The notes beneath the pieces are model-generated. The model saw nothing but the letters and a program-made list of their open reading frames with translations, was not told the DNA's origin and did no database searches. A stretch of 64,000 nt of DNA from Edolisoma coerulescens (Eukaryota > Chordata > Aves > Passeriformes > Campephagidae), in contig VWZW01005395.1 of NCBI GenBank assembly GCA_013397115.1, positions 61,713 through 125,712 of the forward strand, in the 5' to 3' direction. The stretch's first letter is position 1, and each line of letters begins with the position of its first letter. The translations under genes were made by a program, and so were the position numbers. Shown one piece after another: positions 11,322 to 23,742 of the stretch.

Positions 11322-12979
11322 ATAACTTATTTTAATGAAGAGAGACCTGCACACAACAAACACAGCTTTGTTATATTTTATCAGAAAGAGAAGAATAAAG
11401 CTGTTTTTTTTAGTGTCAGATTAAGGCACGATAGCATCTGCTGTCAGATAGATGCAGGTATAAATTGCCTCTTAACAATGCAAAATCACGAAAGAAAAGT
11501 TTCCTTATAAGCCCATGGGCATGACAGGAACATTTAGTTTACATATTTACTTTCTCTGAGTCTCTGTCAAGGAAGCCTGACAAAAAGCCATTTTCTGTAA
11601 TCACCTTCAGATTAACATCTTGAAATCCTACGCACTTGAGATTATTTTTGTGTGTTCTATTTGACCAAAGAAGTGCTTTGTGTGTATCTAAGTGTCTACA
11701 ACTCTACTGTCCCTCTATTCTATTGTGAAGTTCTTTTTTGTTTTTTTTTTTACTGGCTGGAGCTGCATTGATTTATAGACAGTGAGCCAAAATTCTTTCC
11801 TAGAGTAGCAATAGTTCCCTGCTCCCCACCTACAGAGATTCTTCAGATGACTTCCAGCACTACAGAATCTCTACGGGAAGCCATGCATGAGCATGCTGTG
11901 TTTACTTTTCATCTTTGGGGACAAAATTAAAAGATCACTTTAATGTTCTTCTTGTCATCTCATTTTGGTTTCACTAGGAGCAACAGTTAATGCCCTACAT
12001 CACACTGGGAAAACATACTGAATCCAGCAGTTCAGGCTGATGAGGCACAGTCACTAGAAGAAAGACAATGGGAACAGCAGAGCTACATGGAAATAGTCAG
12101 AAAAATTATCTTCTTTCTTTGCATTTTTCAGCTCCTATTATTCCCAGCAATGCACAGTTTGAAGAAATTGTTTTGTCTGCTGCAGTCAGATCTATTGTTG
12201 CCACATGAATGATGATGGTTGTACAGTTTCTTCCCCTTTTCATTACATTGTTTCGAAGAGAAAATGCAAGAGCCTCATTTACTCCTCACTTACTTTTAAG
12301 TCACATCTGAATTTGTCTCAAGGAGAAACCCATGGCATCTCAAAGACTGATTTTTTAGAAACATGAAAATAAAGTTCAGTAAAAAAAATGCATCATTGTA
12401 TACTCTTTTTAAATCTTTCTAATTTCCCTTATTTTGGGGCAGGAATCTTGGTTGTTCAGGGTTGGGGGTTTATATGCCTATAGCTCTAGGTATTTTCTAG
12501 AAGCATGAGTAAATATAATAACATGCACAACATGAACATTCCTTATCATTATTCTTCTTTGTGCTTATTCTAAAGTCAGCATTAAGCAGAAATACTCTGG
12601 CGAGATCATTCCTTTGTTTCCTGATTAAAAACCACAACGTCCATCCTGCGAGCAAGGTCAAACGTCACAAAATAAAAGTCACCCCAAAACTGAGAAGACC
12701 TTGAAGCTGTCCCAGGCGGAATGGGAAGTTCCTGTGTGCTGTGTCTGGGTTGTTTGGACAGCAGCCTGGAGCTGTCCCAGGTGTGTGTGACCCTGGTGCC
12801 TGTTTTGGGCTGAACCCTCCTGCCGGGCTGGGTCTCACAGCTCTGTTTGCTGCCATGACCCCGTGGGCACCACAGCAACCAAAACAGAGCAGGTCCTTCC
12901 CAAAGGAGGGAAACCAACCTTTCAGAGGACTCTCTTTGCGGCTTCTCCCTAATCCTTTGTGCTTCTCTGTGCTTATTTA
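11322..12979. other. Intronic DNA, no gene or clear repeat
   Basis: AT-rich intron sequence turns GC-richer at about 12,650-12,930 just before the solo LTR. That GC-rich piece may be an older, unrecognised repeat into which the LTR inserted. The minus open frame 12,606-13,058 runs partly through the LTR and is not a gene. Confidence 0.45.
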
Positions 12980-12985
12980 AGTATT
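12980..12985. repeat. Left target-site duplication of solo LTR (AGTATT)
   Basis: Six bases directly before the TG of the LTR. The right partner AGTAGT at 13,342-13,347 differs at one position. A 6-bp duplication is typical of betaretrovirus-like (ERVK) insertions. Confidence 0.6.
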
Positions 12986-13341
12986 TGTGGATGCTGAAAC
13001 CTGGGTTGCAGAGAGATTTTCCAGCTTTCTGCCTCTGTCTCTGAGACAAAGTCTTCACTTTCTCACAGACACTGGCTGAAAACAGTCAGAAGTTTCTGTA
13101 AACTATTCCTTTTATCTTGCAGGTGCAGGATTGTTGTGAAACTGACCAGAGAAATATTTAGAAATGGGTGTTGTAAGATCTAACCAATCATTATAAAGAG
13201 GTAAGTAGTCAAGGACCCATAGCCTTATGCCATTCAAGAAAACTAAGACATAAAACCAGTTTGTAAATTAAATAAATAATTCCTTTTCTCCTTGGACTGG
13301 AATCAGTGTCATTTCTCGCCGTTCCTGGTACAACAGCGACA
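12986..13341 (+). mobile_element. Solo LTR, ERVK-like, 356 bp
   Basis: It begins TGTGGATGCTGAAA and ends CAACAGCGACA, giving TG...CA termini, and is flanked by near-identical 6-bp direct repeats. Internal order matches the copy at 55,366 along its full length: GATTTTCCAGCTTTCTGCCT, CTCACAGACACTGGCTGAAA, CTTGCAGGTGCA, a CCAAT box at 13,184, a degenerate TATA (acataaaacc near 13,248) and AATAAA at 13,271. No internal viral coding sequence lies on either side, so this is a recombination-derived solo LTR. It reads antisense to BRINP3. Class assignment rests on duplication length and shape, not on a database match. Confidence 0.85.
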
Positions 13342-13347
13342 AGTAGT
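13342..13347. repeat. Right target-site duplication of solo LTR (AGTAGT)
   Basis: Six bases directly after the terminal CA. It pairs with AGTATT at 12,980-12,985 with one mismatch. Confidence 0.6.
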
Positions 13348-15479
13348 GATACTCAGTCACGAAAGCTGCTGGAGGAAAGATATAAAAGTCTGGTTTATTC
13401 ACTTTAAATCTTTGGTTAATGCCATTTGCTTCACAAGGGCCTTCATTAAGGCTTATGATTTATCACACTGGGCAGATAACTGGGCAGATTTCAAGGCTCT
13501 ACTCTTTGCATTTTAATCTCCAAGTTTTGTGCTGGTGTTGTTACTACCAGGGGGTACCACAGGACCACTGATATTGGGTTTGTAACTGTGACTTCCAGCA
13601 TCCTCTTCCACTTCTGTTGGGAACAGAAGTGTCCATGCCTTTGAAAAGTTTTGTTATATATCAGGAATACATTTCCAGAACACATTTCCAGGAAACCTCT
13701 TTTTGCATAGACCAGCTCTGAGCTTCCAGTTGTGGTTTTGAACTCATCTCAGTAGAGGATAAAGAGCTGAGGAGATTTCCTGAGTCAATTTTTGAATGTT
13801 GTTTTATTGAGGTGGATTGGGTGTCGCTGGAATGGTTTTGTCAGCAAGGCACAGTGGTGTTCTCTGGGGGAAGAAGCCAGGAGTGGGACACAGCTGAGCC
13901 CACAGAGTTTCAGCTGGTTCCGGCCAGATGTTCTGATCTTGACTCAAAAGCTCTTTTATCTTATCTCCTTCTCCCCCTGTTGAATGCAGTGAGTGAGAGA
14001 GTGGCTGGGTGTGTGGGACCAGTGATTAACCCACCGCACAAGGAGATCATTTCCAGCCTTAAGTTGATCCCTGTTGTGTTTCATGTACCCTCTCTTCCTC
14101 TTAGATCTAGTCAACAGCATTACAACTTTTCATACTTATATATGACATTGCATAATAATAATTATTTGGCATTGAAACAAGTCAAGGAGTGTTCTGCACA
14201 TCAGGGTTTTTTTCTCATTTAGTAGAGGTTTTGTGAGAGAACTCCTGCATGATTGGATGGGAAAAGTGTCTGGAATGCAGGGTGCATCAGGCAGAGAAAA
14301 AAGTGAAAACTGTGGCATTACTTCAGAGTGGAGGAGAAAATGGAACTGGGAACACAGGGAAGGAATTCTCTCGGTCAACAGGGATGGCTGGAAGAGGGAC
14401 AACTCGTGAGGAATTTGGCACTCCTGGAAGAGGAGAATTTTCTACTGTTGGAATAAGCCTACTTAAACCAGCAGCATTAATTTACTGGCAAGGGTTGATT
14501 TGGTTTGGGTTACTCACTTTTACAGCCACACGGTGTTTTTTTCTCTATTAATGATGCAGTCTACTGTTTCCATGATTATGAGATGCAAAATCTTTAAAGT
14601 CACTTCTTTTTTTTCTTTTTTATTTTTAATGAGCCTACCTTCCTCCTTTTATTCTGTTAGGGAACAGAAGTAGCAGTTTAAAAATCTGCATGAAATTACA
14701 AGCTGCACAATGAAGTAAGTTTCTTTCTATAACTTAGCTATGTTGTTTGTAACTTAGTGTCTATCTTATTAAAACAGTTATGTCTTTGATGATTAGCAGT
14801 TGCAAAGAGGTCAACAACTTTAGAGGGAAGGAGGTTATCTCCTTACTCCAGTGAAGTTCAAAGCAATCACATTCTCATGTTATTGCCTTGTTTTGATTTC
14901 TTTTTACCTGATTTTAACCAGCGAGATTTCAAGAAGAATCTGCTTATACTTGTCTTTGATTGGTTAACAAATACAGTCTATTTAAAAAAATAAAATCTAC
15001 TTCCTTATTTAAGTGCTTGTTTTAAAATTAGTCATTAAGGAATACTGTTACTCTTTGTAAATTTATTGCTTTCAGTAGAGCAAATTAAGTGAGTTATGTG
15101 AAAGTACATAAAATGTCAGCGATACCTCCTTTATTTAAGCCACTCATCCTTAATTGGATAAATCCACACTGGCATGTCATTATGAAATCATTCTTTTTCT
15201 CCTAGAAATTAAAGATCAGATAAATTCTGGACCCTGCAGCCATGGGAAAGGTTTGATTGGAAGCAGATGCGTCCTGCAGGTCAACACCTGGCTGAGCAGC
15301 TGCTGCAGTTGAGGCTCCCACAGCCACTCTGAGGACGGTGGCAGCTGGGTACAGAGGGGGTTTCAGAGAAGATGAGGGGTGACATCTCAAGTGCCAGCCT
15401 TGCTGACCCTGTGACAAGGGCTTCAAGCATTGTCAGCTTGTGGCTGGAGCTCTAAAAGGGGCTGAGGAATAAAGCATCC
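13348..15479. other. Intronic DNA, nothing recognised
   Basis: This is ordinary non-coding sequence. Short open frames (up to 136 codons at 13,812-14,222) show no family resemblance, no splice context on their own strand and biased low-complexity residues. Confidence 0.45.
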
Positions 15480-15592
15480 AGAGAGAGAGGCTTTTCAGCC
15501 TGGTTTGGAACTGCATCATCCAGTTGGAATGAGATCAGCCTGATCTTTCAGGTCCTTTCCAACCCAAGGCGTTCTGTGATTCTGTGACTCGT
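15480..15592 (+). mobile_element. CR1 LINE extreme 3' end, plus orientation
   Basis: It has the typical tail TCAGGTCCTTTCCAACCCAA followed by GCGTTCTGTGATTCTGTGACT. Only the last hundred or so bases are clear; the upstream extent toward 15,200 is uncertain. Confidence 0.75.
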
Positions 15593-15799
15593 TCTGTGCA
15601 GAAGGTGGTACACCCAGGGACCCTTCTCTGTGCCTGGACAAGGATGTGGGTGGGAAACAGGCAGAGTTGGACACACTTCCAGCACTGTGACTTCCTTGAT
15701 TTCACGGAGGTGTGGTGGATGGACAGAGACTCTTTGGTGGAACCAGCTGGAAGGGGAAGAACTGCACTCCCCATAGAAAGAAGACTACAGACCTAAAAC

Positions 15800-16300
15800 T
15801 TCGCTGTTGAATGAGCAATGGACTGGTCGGGATCTCAAGGGCAGGGATGAGAGGAGAGGTCAGTGAGAGGGACACAGAACCTGTTACACACCATGAGATC
15901 AAAGGAAATGGATGAAGCCTTCCTTGACCAACTGGAGAAAGCAACATGGCCACAGGTGCTGACCTTCAGGGGCACTTCAACCTCTCCAACAGCAGTGTCA
16001 GTGTCAGGGTAACGTGACAGGGCGTGGCTCCAGGAGAGCGAGGAAACGCAGTCAGGATAAATATTTATGCAGCAGAACAGGGCAGTTGCTCTGCTGGGGC
16101 TGCTGCTCCTCAAAGAGGGAAGAAGGAGTTGAGGATGTGAGAGCTGGTGGCAGCCTTGGCTGCTCTGACTGCAGGGTGGGCAATCACAAACCCTGAAGGA
16201 AGTGAGGGAGGCAGGTAAGAGAACAGTTATCCTGTAGCTCAGGAGAGCAGCCTTTATCTGGGAATCAGTTCAGGGAATGAGCAGGTCAATCTCATGGTGA
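15800..16300 (+). mobile_element. Degraded CR1 ORF2 endonuclease fragment, plus orientation
   Basis: Translated pieces recall the CR1 endonuclease region: GHFNLSNSS (family GDFN-type motif) near 15,968-15,995, then EEGVEDVRAGGSLGCSD near 16,114-16,165, which matches the conserved EGLVGDV...GSLGCSDHEMV block. DNA after this (agagcagcctttatctggga near 16,244) also fits the family. Frames are shifted and interrupted. It lies to the right of the CR1 3' tail at 15,480, so it is a separate insertion in the same orientation. Confidence 0.55.
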
Positions 16301-16348
16301 AGAAGACCAAGGGCATTAGTGATGTCAATGGGGGAAGGGCAGAAAACA

Positions 16349-16438
16349 TTCCCTGAAGTTTGGTCCTTGAGGGATGGCCTGGTGCTTCATCCCTACCTTC
16401 CCTGAAGTTTGGTCCTTGCTTGGTGCTTCATCCCCACC
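16349..16438. repeat. Short tandem duplication
   Basis: A segment starting TTCCCTGAAGTTTGGTCCTTG and ending GGTGCTTCATCCCTACC (16,349-16,397) is repeated directly at 16,398-16,438, with a small deletion and one C/T difference. Direct observation. Confidence 0.9.
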
Positions 16439-18384
16439 ACAAATGTTCTCCACATATCCCAGTGCTCCTTTGCCTTCATTCAGTTTTTTTACATGTTTTG
16501 TGTTCTCATGCTGTTAACGGGGCACTGGTGACAAAGGCTGCTTATCTCGAGCGGTTCCTTCTTGTTCATAGAAGTCAATTAAAAAATTAAGACAATCAGC
16601 CCTGGGCGATGCTTGAAAGAGCTCTTCAATTATTCTTTAAACAAAAAAACCCCATTATTTCATTTGAAAAATTACATATGCTGGCCTGATGAGTTAGTTT
16701 TCCAAACACTAGGATACAGAACTGGCTTCCAAACCTAGTGAAACCAGCAAGAATATTCCTTAAGCCACTCCACTGAGCTTCAAATATAAATGGAATGCTT
16801 GGAATACCTGTGCCTTCCTCATCATGTGAAATTATGTGATAATTTATAATCAAAAGCTATTTCTAGTGATTCATACACTGGAAATCACAATTTTACTGTA
16901 GAAGTAAAGTAATTTTTAGTTTAATTAAATATGATACTTGGTAAGTACAGGATACTTGTCAAATTATATAATGAATTACACCTTCCTGGAAATTGTGTGG
17001 AATTTTTTTAAACTTCTTTTGTTTATTAATATCAAGTCATTGAAATCAGCCTTTCAAAACCAGTGAAAAAGCACAATGGAAGTGCTAAGTCTGGACAGAA
17101 TTTCTATGAACACATGGATATTGATTGTCCTGTTAGCAGAAAACCTGTTGTCTTGATAGGAAATAGATTATCAAGCTGCTGCTCTGAGTTATGAACACTG
17201 AGCCAGGTAACCCATCCAAATCCCAAACTCCTGCCTTTGAGTTAAGGCCCCCAAACTGAGTCTCCATTGTTCTGGGGTGTGAATCTCACCACTGACTGCA
17301 AAGAGCTCCTGCTCACACCGATCACATCTCTCACGGAAGAACAACTCCTCCCTCCTTATTTAACTCGTCTGATCAAATATGTCAATATGAAAATACCTAG
17401 TGGTGCACGACAATCTTCCACAAATCTTCTCAGTCCTTAAAATTTACCTGGAAGAAGATTGTTAACTACTTCTGGTTCAATAACAACCCCGGCTCCAACT
17501 TCTACTCATTTCCCACTCTGCTACAAGCTCAGGCTGCTGCTGCAGGATGAAGGGACTCCCGTTGGTAAATCTGCTGCCACACAAACTGCACCAGCTCTCA
17601 GCTGGAATGCTTGCAGGGTAAAGAAAGCCTGCCAGATAATCTCACTTTTACACAAGCATGGTAAAAAAAGATGATAATCCTAGGGAAGTTAATGCAGCAA
17701 TTAACATCAGCCAAGTTTCTGATGAGAATCTTAATGAGAAACATAAATCATAATTCTAAAGCGCATTTAAAACATTCTGCAATTCTTTTTCTTGCTGCGA
17801 AAAAGCTTTATTTAAAAACAGAATTTTTTTTACTGGAGCAGTTGCAAGCTTAATCCAAACCATGTACACTGCAACATTAAATGGAAGAACAAAGCACTGT
17901 GGTCACCCTATAGAATAGCTGGAGCAAGTATTTAATCATAATACGACACTTTTACCTCCTTCTCTGCCTCACTAAGTGCTTAACATCTGTTGTACATCAG
18001 ATGGCTCAGTAGCAGATGATGAGTACTCAGTGAGGCAGATGCTAAGTAAAAAAATGAAGACAATTTAACAAGAAGAGGAGAGGCAGTAAAATACCCATTA
18101 CCTATTTTCCCTTCTTTTGGAGGCCAGGTCCAGTATAAATCTGTGAGACAGCAGCATCAACACCAAATGCACTCACAGACATCTCTGCAATGTCCTACTC
18201 TCGACCAGGTGGATTTACATCTTGGGAAGGACAAATCAGGCTCCAAGTACTTTGTTTCTGTGCTGTCATTCAAAACAGCAGCAGTAATTGCTACTTAATT
18301 TGATAATGGGCTTTATGTGAATGAGGTTTTCGTCTAGGAATCAGGGTAAAACTACCCACTGGACGTAGCCAGAGGAGCAGTGAG
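16439..18384. other. Intronic DNA, nothing recognised
   Basis: AT-rich non-coding sequence. Short open frames lack any recognisable family. No repeat class identified by eye. Confidence 0.45.
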
Positions 18385-18860
18385 TGATCATAGAACCAGA
18401 GAACCACAGACTGGTTTGGGTTGGAAGAGACCTTAAAGCCCATCCAGTGCCACCCCCTGCCATGGGCAGGGACACCTTCCACTATCCCAGGCTGCTCCAA
18501 GCCCCGTCCAGCCTGGCCTTGGACACTGCCAGGGATCCAGGGGAAGCCACAGCTTCTCTGGGCACNNNNNNNNNNNNNNNNNNNNNNNNNNNNNNNNNNN
18601 NNNNNNNNNNNNNNNNNNNNNNNNNNNNNNNNNNNNNNNNNNNNNNNNNNNNNNNNNNNNNNNNNNNNNNNNNNNNNNNNNNNNNNNNNNNNNNNNNNNN
18701 GTGCAGCCCTTGTTAAACCTCCTGAGATTCCCATGGGCCACTTCTGGAGCATGTCCAGGTCCCTGTGGATGGCCTCGTCCTTCAGGGGTGTCACTGCACC
18801 CTCAGCCTGGTGTCACCTGCAAACCCGCTGAGGGTGCCCTCGATGCCTCTGTCATTAGAA
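18385..18860 (-). mobile_element. CR1 LINE 3' region, minus orientation, interrupted by gap
   Basis: The left end is the reverse-complement tail (catagaaccagagaaccacag) followed by GGTTTGGGTTGGAAGAGACC and the CR1 3' UTR block CATGGGCAGGGACACCTTCC. After the gap the sequence continues with older CR1 coding-region remnants (GGAGCATGTCCAGGTCCCTG near 18,748 and GGTGTCACCTGCAAACCCGC near 18,810). The element is collapsed or unresolved across the Ns. Confidence 0.9.
18566..18700. other. Assembly gap (135 Ns)
   Basis: A run of N interrupts a CR1 element. Open frames crossing it contain X residues and have no meaning. Confidence 1.
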
Positions 18861-20648
18861 GACTGAACGTTTTTAGTTTATTCAGCCTCACAAAATCACC
18901 CACCACTCACATAAACACGTCTGAAATCATTTCGCCGTGGCTCACATTACAGGTACGGCAGTGAGACTCGCGGTGACGCCGCAAATCCCTCTCCAAAAGA
19001 TGGCAAAGAGGAGCAGTGCAGCTGTTCTGAGTCCACATCTCACAACTTCACAGCTGCTCCACCCGAGCCAGGTGCTTTAAGGCTGATCCAAAAGTCTGGG
19101 TTATGTGGCCCATGGTGAACACAAAGAGTAGGGCAAAGTAGGGAAGGACCGTGATGCTTTTCTGAATGTATATAAAGGAAGGAGAAAGCCCTCCCTAAGG
19201 GATGCCTGTTAGCAGACACAGAAATGACATTAATTAGCTATGGAATTTTAATGGAAACATTGTTTCTATATGCTAAAATTGCTTCCAGCACTGGAGTGGA
19301 TGCAGTAACTAAAGAAATCTGTCTCAGTGCAAGGATGCTCCATGGTGACTGGGTGAACCTGGAGCATGATTCTGGATTATGTTGCTGGGGCTATTCACAA
19401 TCTAAACTGAATCTGCATTGAATTATGGAGGTAAAATATCTTGTTTTCCCTGTTAATCACATTTGAGGAGAGTCTTTCCAGATCCTCTAGCCCTCGTGCC
19501 ACCATTCTGCAGCTGTTGCCTGGGTCCCTCAGGGCTGGTACTTTATATTTTAAAATCAATAATACATGTTCTTCCTTTTAAATTCCAGATAGTCTTTGTA
19601 TTATGAGAAGCAGAGGAATTAAGCCCCTACATTAAGTGGTAGAAACCTGTTGCATCTCATAGAAAAAACTGCCATGGGTTTCCTGATATTTCAAGCTAAA
19701 CAATATTTTGGCACTAAAATATGTAATATTTCAGAGGGTATTTCTAGTTGGTCTGTTACGAATTGATTTACAAAGCTTTGTAGCTTTAACTACATTGATG
19801 TTACACCCTTATAACTCTCATAGTGTAATTTTTCTAATATGAAACATTTCTGCCACACACACTCCCAAAAGAAGAATTATAAAAAAAAAAATTAAGATAA
19901 TATATCCACATTTTTTTTGACACAGCTCTAATCATAATGACCACCGTGGTATATTTAATTTGGAATCAAACTGGTTTGTAGCACCAAATATTTATGTAAA
20001 GGGAGTCAAATCAGAGACAAGCTTTGAAAACTTTGACTAAATAATGATCCAAAGGGCAGCAGGGACAAAGGAAACACACGGAAAACTAATTAATGCAGTC
20101 AATTGTAGAAGGAAAGGAATCAGAGCTGTTAGGCAAAATAAGAGTTTCCATGTAAAGGAGGAAGAAACTGGCCACACACATGCACAAAACCCCACCAAAA
20201 TACTCCAACCAAAACCCACCAAACAAGCCAAGCAATGTGTGCTTCTTGGAGCCACTCACCTGTTGAGTATCAATGTGTGCCTGTGCTCGTGTTTGTAGTG
20301 TTAGATCTGTGAAAAACTGACCTTGGCTCACAGATCAACCACTAATTTTGGGGAATTTTAGGTGGAATTTTCCAGATGTATGTTGAAGTATAAATATAAA
20401 AAAAATTACGAAGTCATTATAAGGCTTAACTAGATGCCTCTGCGACAGTCGGGTTAATAAACCCCTTTAAGGCATTAGGAAAGTAACTGCCAAGTTTACT
20501 GCAACATAATCATCTTTCTTTGAGTGAAGGAAATCTGTGGAAACATCAGAATATTGGACAAACTGAAAGCAAACACTGCCCTGCCTTTACTTTTACAGAG
20601 AGAGGTAAGATGAGAGTATGATAATGCTGTGTACATTTCTGTACATAA
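18861..20648. other. Intronic DNA, nothing recognised
   Basis: AT-rich, non-coding. The stretch 19,540-20,040 is especially AT-rich with poly-A/T runs. No gene or repeat is supported. Confidence 0.45.
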
Positions 20649-20950
20649 TCCTGGAACAGTTTAGGTTGGAAAGGACCTTTAAGATGATCCAATCCAATCC
20701 TCCCCCATGGGCAGGGACACCTTCCACTGTCCCAGGCTGCTCCAAGCCCTGTCCAGCCTGGCCTTGGACACTTCCAGGGATGGCACAGCCACAGCTTCTC
20801 TGGGCACCCTGTGCCGGGGCCTCCCCACCCTCATCCTGAAAGGAATTTTTTCCCAAGTCCATTCTAAATCTACCTTCTCTCATTTTAGAACCACTGCCCT
20901 TTGTCCCCTCACTACAGGCCTTCTTTAAAAGTCTCTCTGCACCTTTCACA
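20649..20950 (-). mobile_element. CR1 LINE 3' end, minus orientation
   Basis: Reverse-complement CR1: CAGTTTAGGTTGGAAAGGACC, CATGGGCAGGGACACCTTCC, CAGCTTCTCTGGGCACCCTG and CTCATTTTAGAACCACTGCC occur in the expected order. The open frames on either strand belong to this element. Confidence 0.94.
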
Positions 20951-22053
20951 GAAGTCCATTCATGTCTCAGTCCGCATTGATGTTGCCCAGTGTATTTCCC
21001 TGCACTTCTGCCAGCCTTTCCCTCCCAGCTGCATGTATTAGCTCTAAAAGATGCTCACATTAATGTTGAGCAAAGGCCATTGGCAGCTCTTTGCTCTGTG
21101 TTCAGCAGCCCATAAGGTAGAGGTAACAAAGAAAGAAGTGAAGGGAACGCCCTGACTTAGAAAAACGAGAAAAATCAAAGAGGATTTTGAAATGAAAATT
21201 CCTTTCACCGAATAATTTAGGATGGAAGTGTAAGTGTAGCTAATTCTGGGTGTTCTTTGAATTTTAATATACATATAGCTGGCATAAGCCTAATTTCAAT
21301 ATTTAATCTCTGGGAGGAAGGGAGTGAGTAGCAGCTACTAAGACCAAATGGATTCCCTTGTCAAGATCTTGAGGCCAAATGCACAGTGATAATCTAAGCT
21401 GTTTATGTGAACTGTATTGGCAACAACAACAAGATGTACCAGCAGCTCTAGCCGGCAGTAGAAATTCTAGAATTAATCAAAAAGTAGCCTTGACTGAAAG
21501 GTCTTTGTATATAATGTAGCAGATCACAAAATCTATTGAAGAGGAGCACAGAATGCTGTGTGTTTTAATGCTGCACTTCAGACAGGAGGAAGCTGCATCC
21601 ATGTTCTTGGAGTATTTTCTTCCAAATAGGAGTAAAAAAGAAAGTTCAGAGACTGGAGATAATTTCTGAGCTAAAGCCTTCCAACGTTTTGTAGGATAAT
21701 TAAAAATCAAGCAAAAGGCTAATTGGTAGGGTTACTAAACCATAATAAACCCACAAAAACCCCACTGCTGACAAAAGCATCCTAAGTTTTAATCACGGTG
21801 AGGGGTAAATCTGGATATGAAAAGAGATTCAGCACCAGAAAAAGCAGCCATCAATTCCAGACTTTCTGGAATGAAACCTCATTATTCCAGGTAAAATCAG
21901 AGCCTCATTAGCAGCCAGTAGCAGAGAGGCAAGTCCATGATTACACCTGTGGAGCTGATACAAGACCATTACATCTCCCCATTTTCCTATTGATTTTGAG
22001 GCAGGACCTTTAGTCCTATTTTGGGGATCCTTGTTCCCAGATATAAAGAACTG

Positions 22054-22089
22054 AAATAAAATAAAACAAACAAACAAATAAATAAATGA
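22054..22089. repeat. (CAAA)n/(TAAA)n simple repeat
   Basis: AAATAAAATAAAAC is followed by CAAA and then AATA units. Direct observation. Confidence 0.85.
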
Positions 22090-23664
22090 AAATCTGTTCC
22101 TGCAAACTTTGTGGCAGCTATAAATGTGGAGCTAGGGATAATCTGCATTTATTCCTGGCTTATTTCTGTGTGATGATGACTATGGACCAGTCGTTTGCTC
22201 TTTCCTTTGATAATGATCCTTATTTTTTCCCTGCTGTTCCCTATTTGGATTATAAATGTAGTTATCCCTAAAAGCTACTGTAATATGAACAGCAACAATC
22301 TGTCATTTTCTTCCACTGTGTAGAACCAGAAGCATTACAGCAAAGCAAGAATCTCCCAGACAAGAGTAATGGTTTTAATTAAAGACCACAAAACTCAGTT
22401 CTGTATTCATACCTCACTTATCATGTTATTAAACAAAATAAACCAAAATAAGATTCTGAGATCAGTGTGCTTTTTTCTCTAATTTTATAAAAACTGAAAA
22501 TAACTATAATTTTGAGCAAACCCTAAAAATTTTAATATAGGCACAAAACACATTACAGAAGAGAGGTTCAGTTTTCTGCCACGGTATGCTTGAATAAATT
22601 GCAAGGACACCCTTAAATTCCTGGAGGAAAATTAAAGGCTGTCTAGAAAAGTTGGATCCTGCTGTTTTAAAAACAACATGTATTTCACTTCACTTAATAA
22701 TGCATAATACTTGTAATAAGATGTCACCTTTGTAACAGTTATAAACAGGGAAAGTATTAAAATAAATGGCCAAACGTCGCATGTCTGTAATATAAATTAG
22801 GAGACAGACTTGCAATAATGCTTATAATAAATATCAAGTGATTGCATCTCCTAGGAAATTTTTGTCTTCCTTAAGCAATCAAACCCACAGCCTGAAATGC
22901 AACATAGAAGGTGATGGAAAGGGTGAGAAAAAGAGCAGTTTTCCACATGCCAATCTGCATAAGAGAAAAATTAGTATAGATAACAGAGAGAGGGGCCAAA
23001 GTCCCACCTGGGAAGATATGGAATTGTGATCTGCACCACTCCAGGAACTCTGAATCCCACCCTGAAGCAGTGACAATGCTTATTGCAAAGAAAAAGACCA
23101 TGTTACTCCTGAAAGGCTCTTTATCTACACAGGTAATCTCATTCTGATGAGTTCATCCCCTGTTGGTATTGAATGCCTTTATATGCTTTAATATTCTAGG
23201 GTGGAAAGAAAATCTCCCCATGCAGAACAGCTTCCTTAATACCTTGCAATTTTTATTTAAGGGAATATAATTAAAAAGACACGAGCCCATCCGAAACAAC
23301 AACAAAAAGCTAACAAAACACCCAACACATTTTAAACTCCTCCTTAGCAAAACTACCAGGCTGCTACAGAAGGAATTAATTTAAGGACCTTGTCTTTTAC
23401 AAAGAATTCCTAAGTGTTCACATCAATAACCAAAAGTGGGTTGGAGCAGACAAGATTTCCTTGCAGGAGAAGACAAAGAGGTCTTTTAGATAATCTGTTC
23501 TTCTGACAAGTGATGTGTAACATTTCCGAGCCTACAACGGCACGTGCTTTAAGAGATATTTAGTACTATTAACAGAGTCATTCTAAGAATCTTGGATTAT
23601 AATCACAGTGGGGCACTAAAGGCTCTGGAGGAATTGTATCATTAACAAGGTCTCTAGTATGCTT

Positions 23665-23742
23665 TATATAAATACAAATATATATGTACAAACACACACA
23701 TATATTAAAAAAAAAATATATATATATATACAAAACACACGT
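23665..23742. repeat. AT/CA-rich dinucleotide tract
   Basis: ATATATGTAC, ACACACACATAT and a poly-A then TATATATATATA segment sit next to one another. Direct observation. Confidence 0.85.

Noticed and set aside
12606..13058. Apparent shared protein between 12,606-13,058 and 55,025-55,450 (both with LSQRQRQKAGKS)
   Set aside because: The similarity comes only from the antisense strand of the homologous LTRs; upstream parts are unrelated.
18291..18831. Several frames containing X residues
   Set aside because: They cross the N gap inside a CR1.
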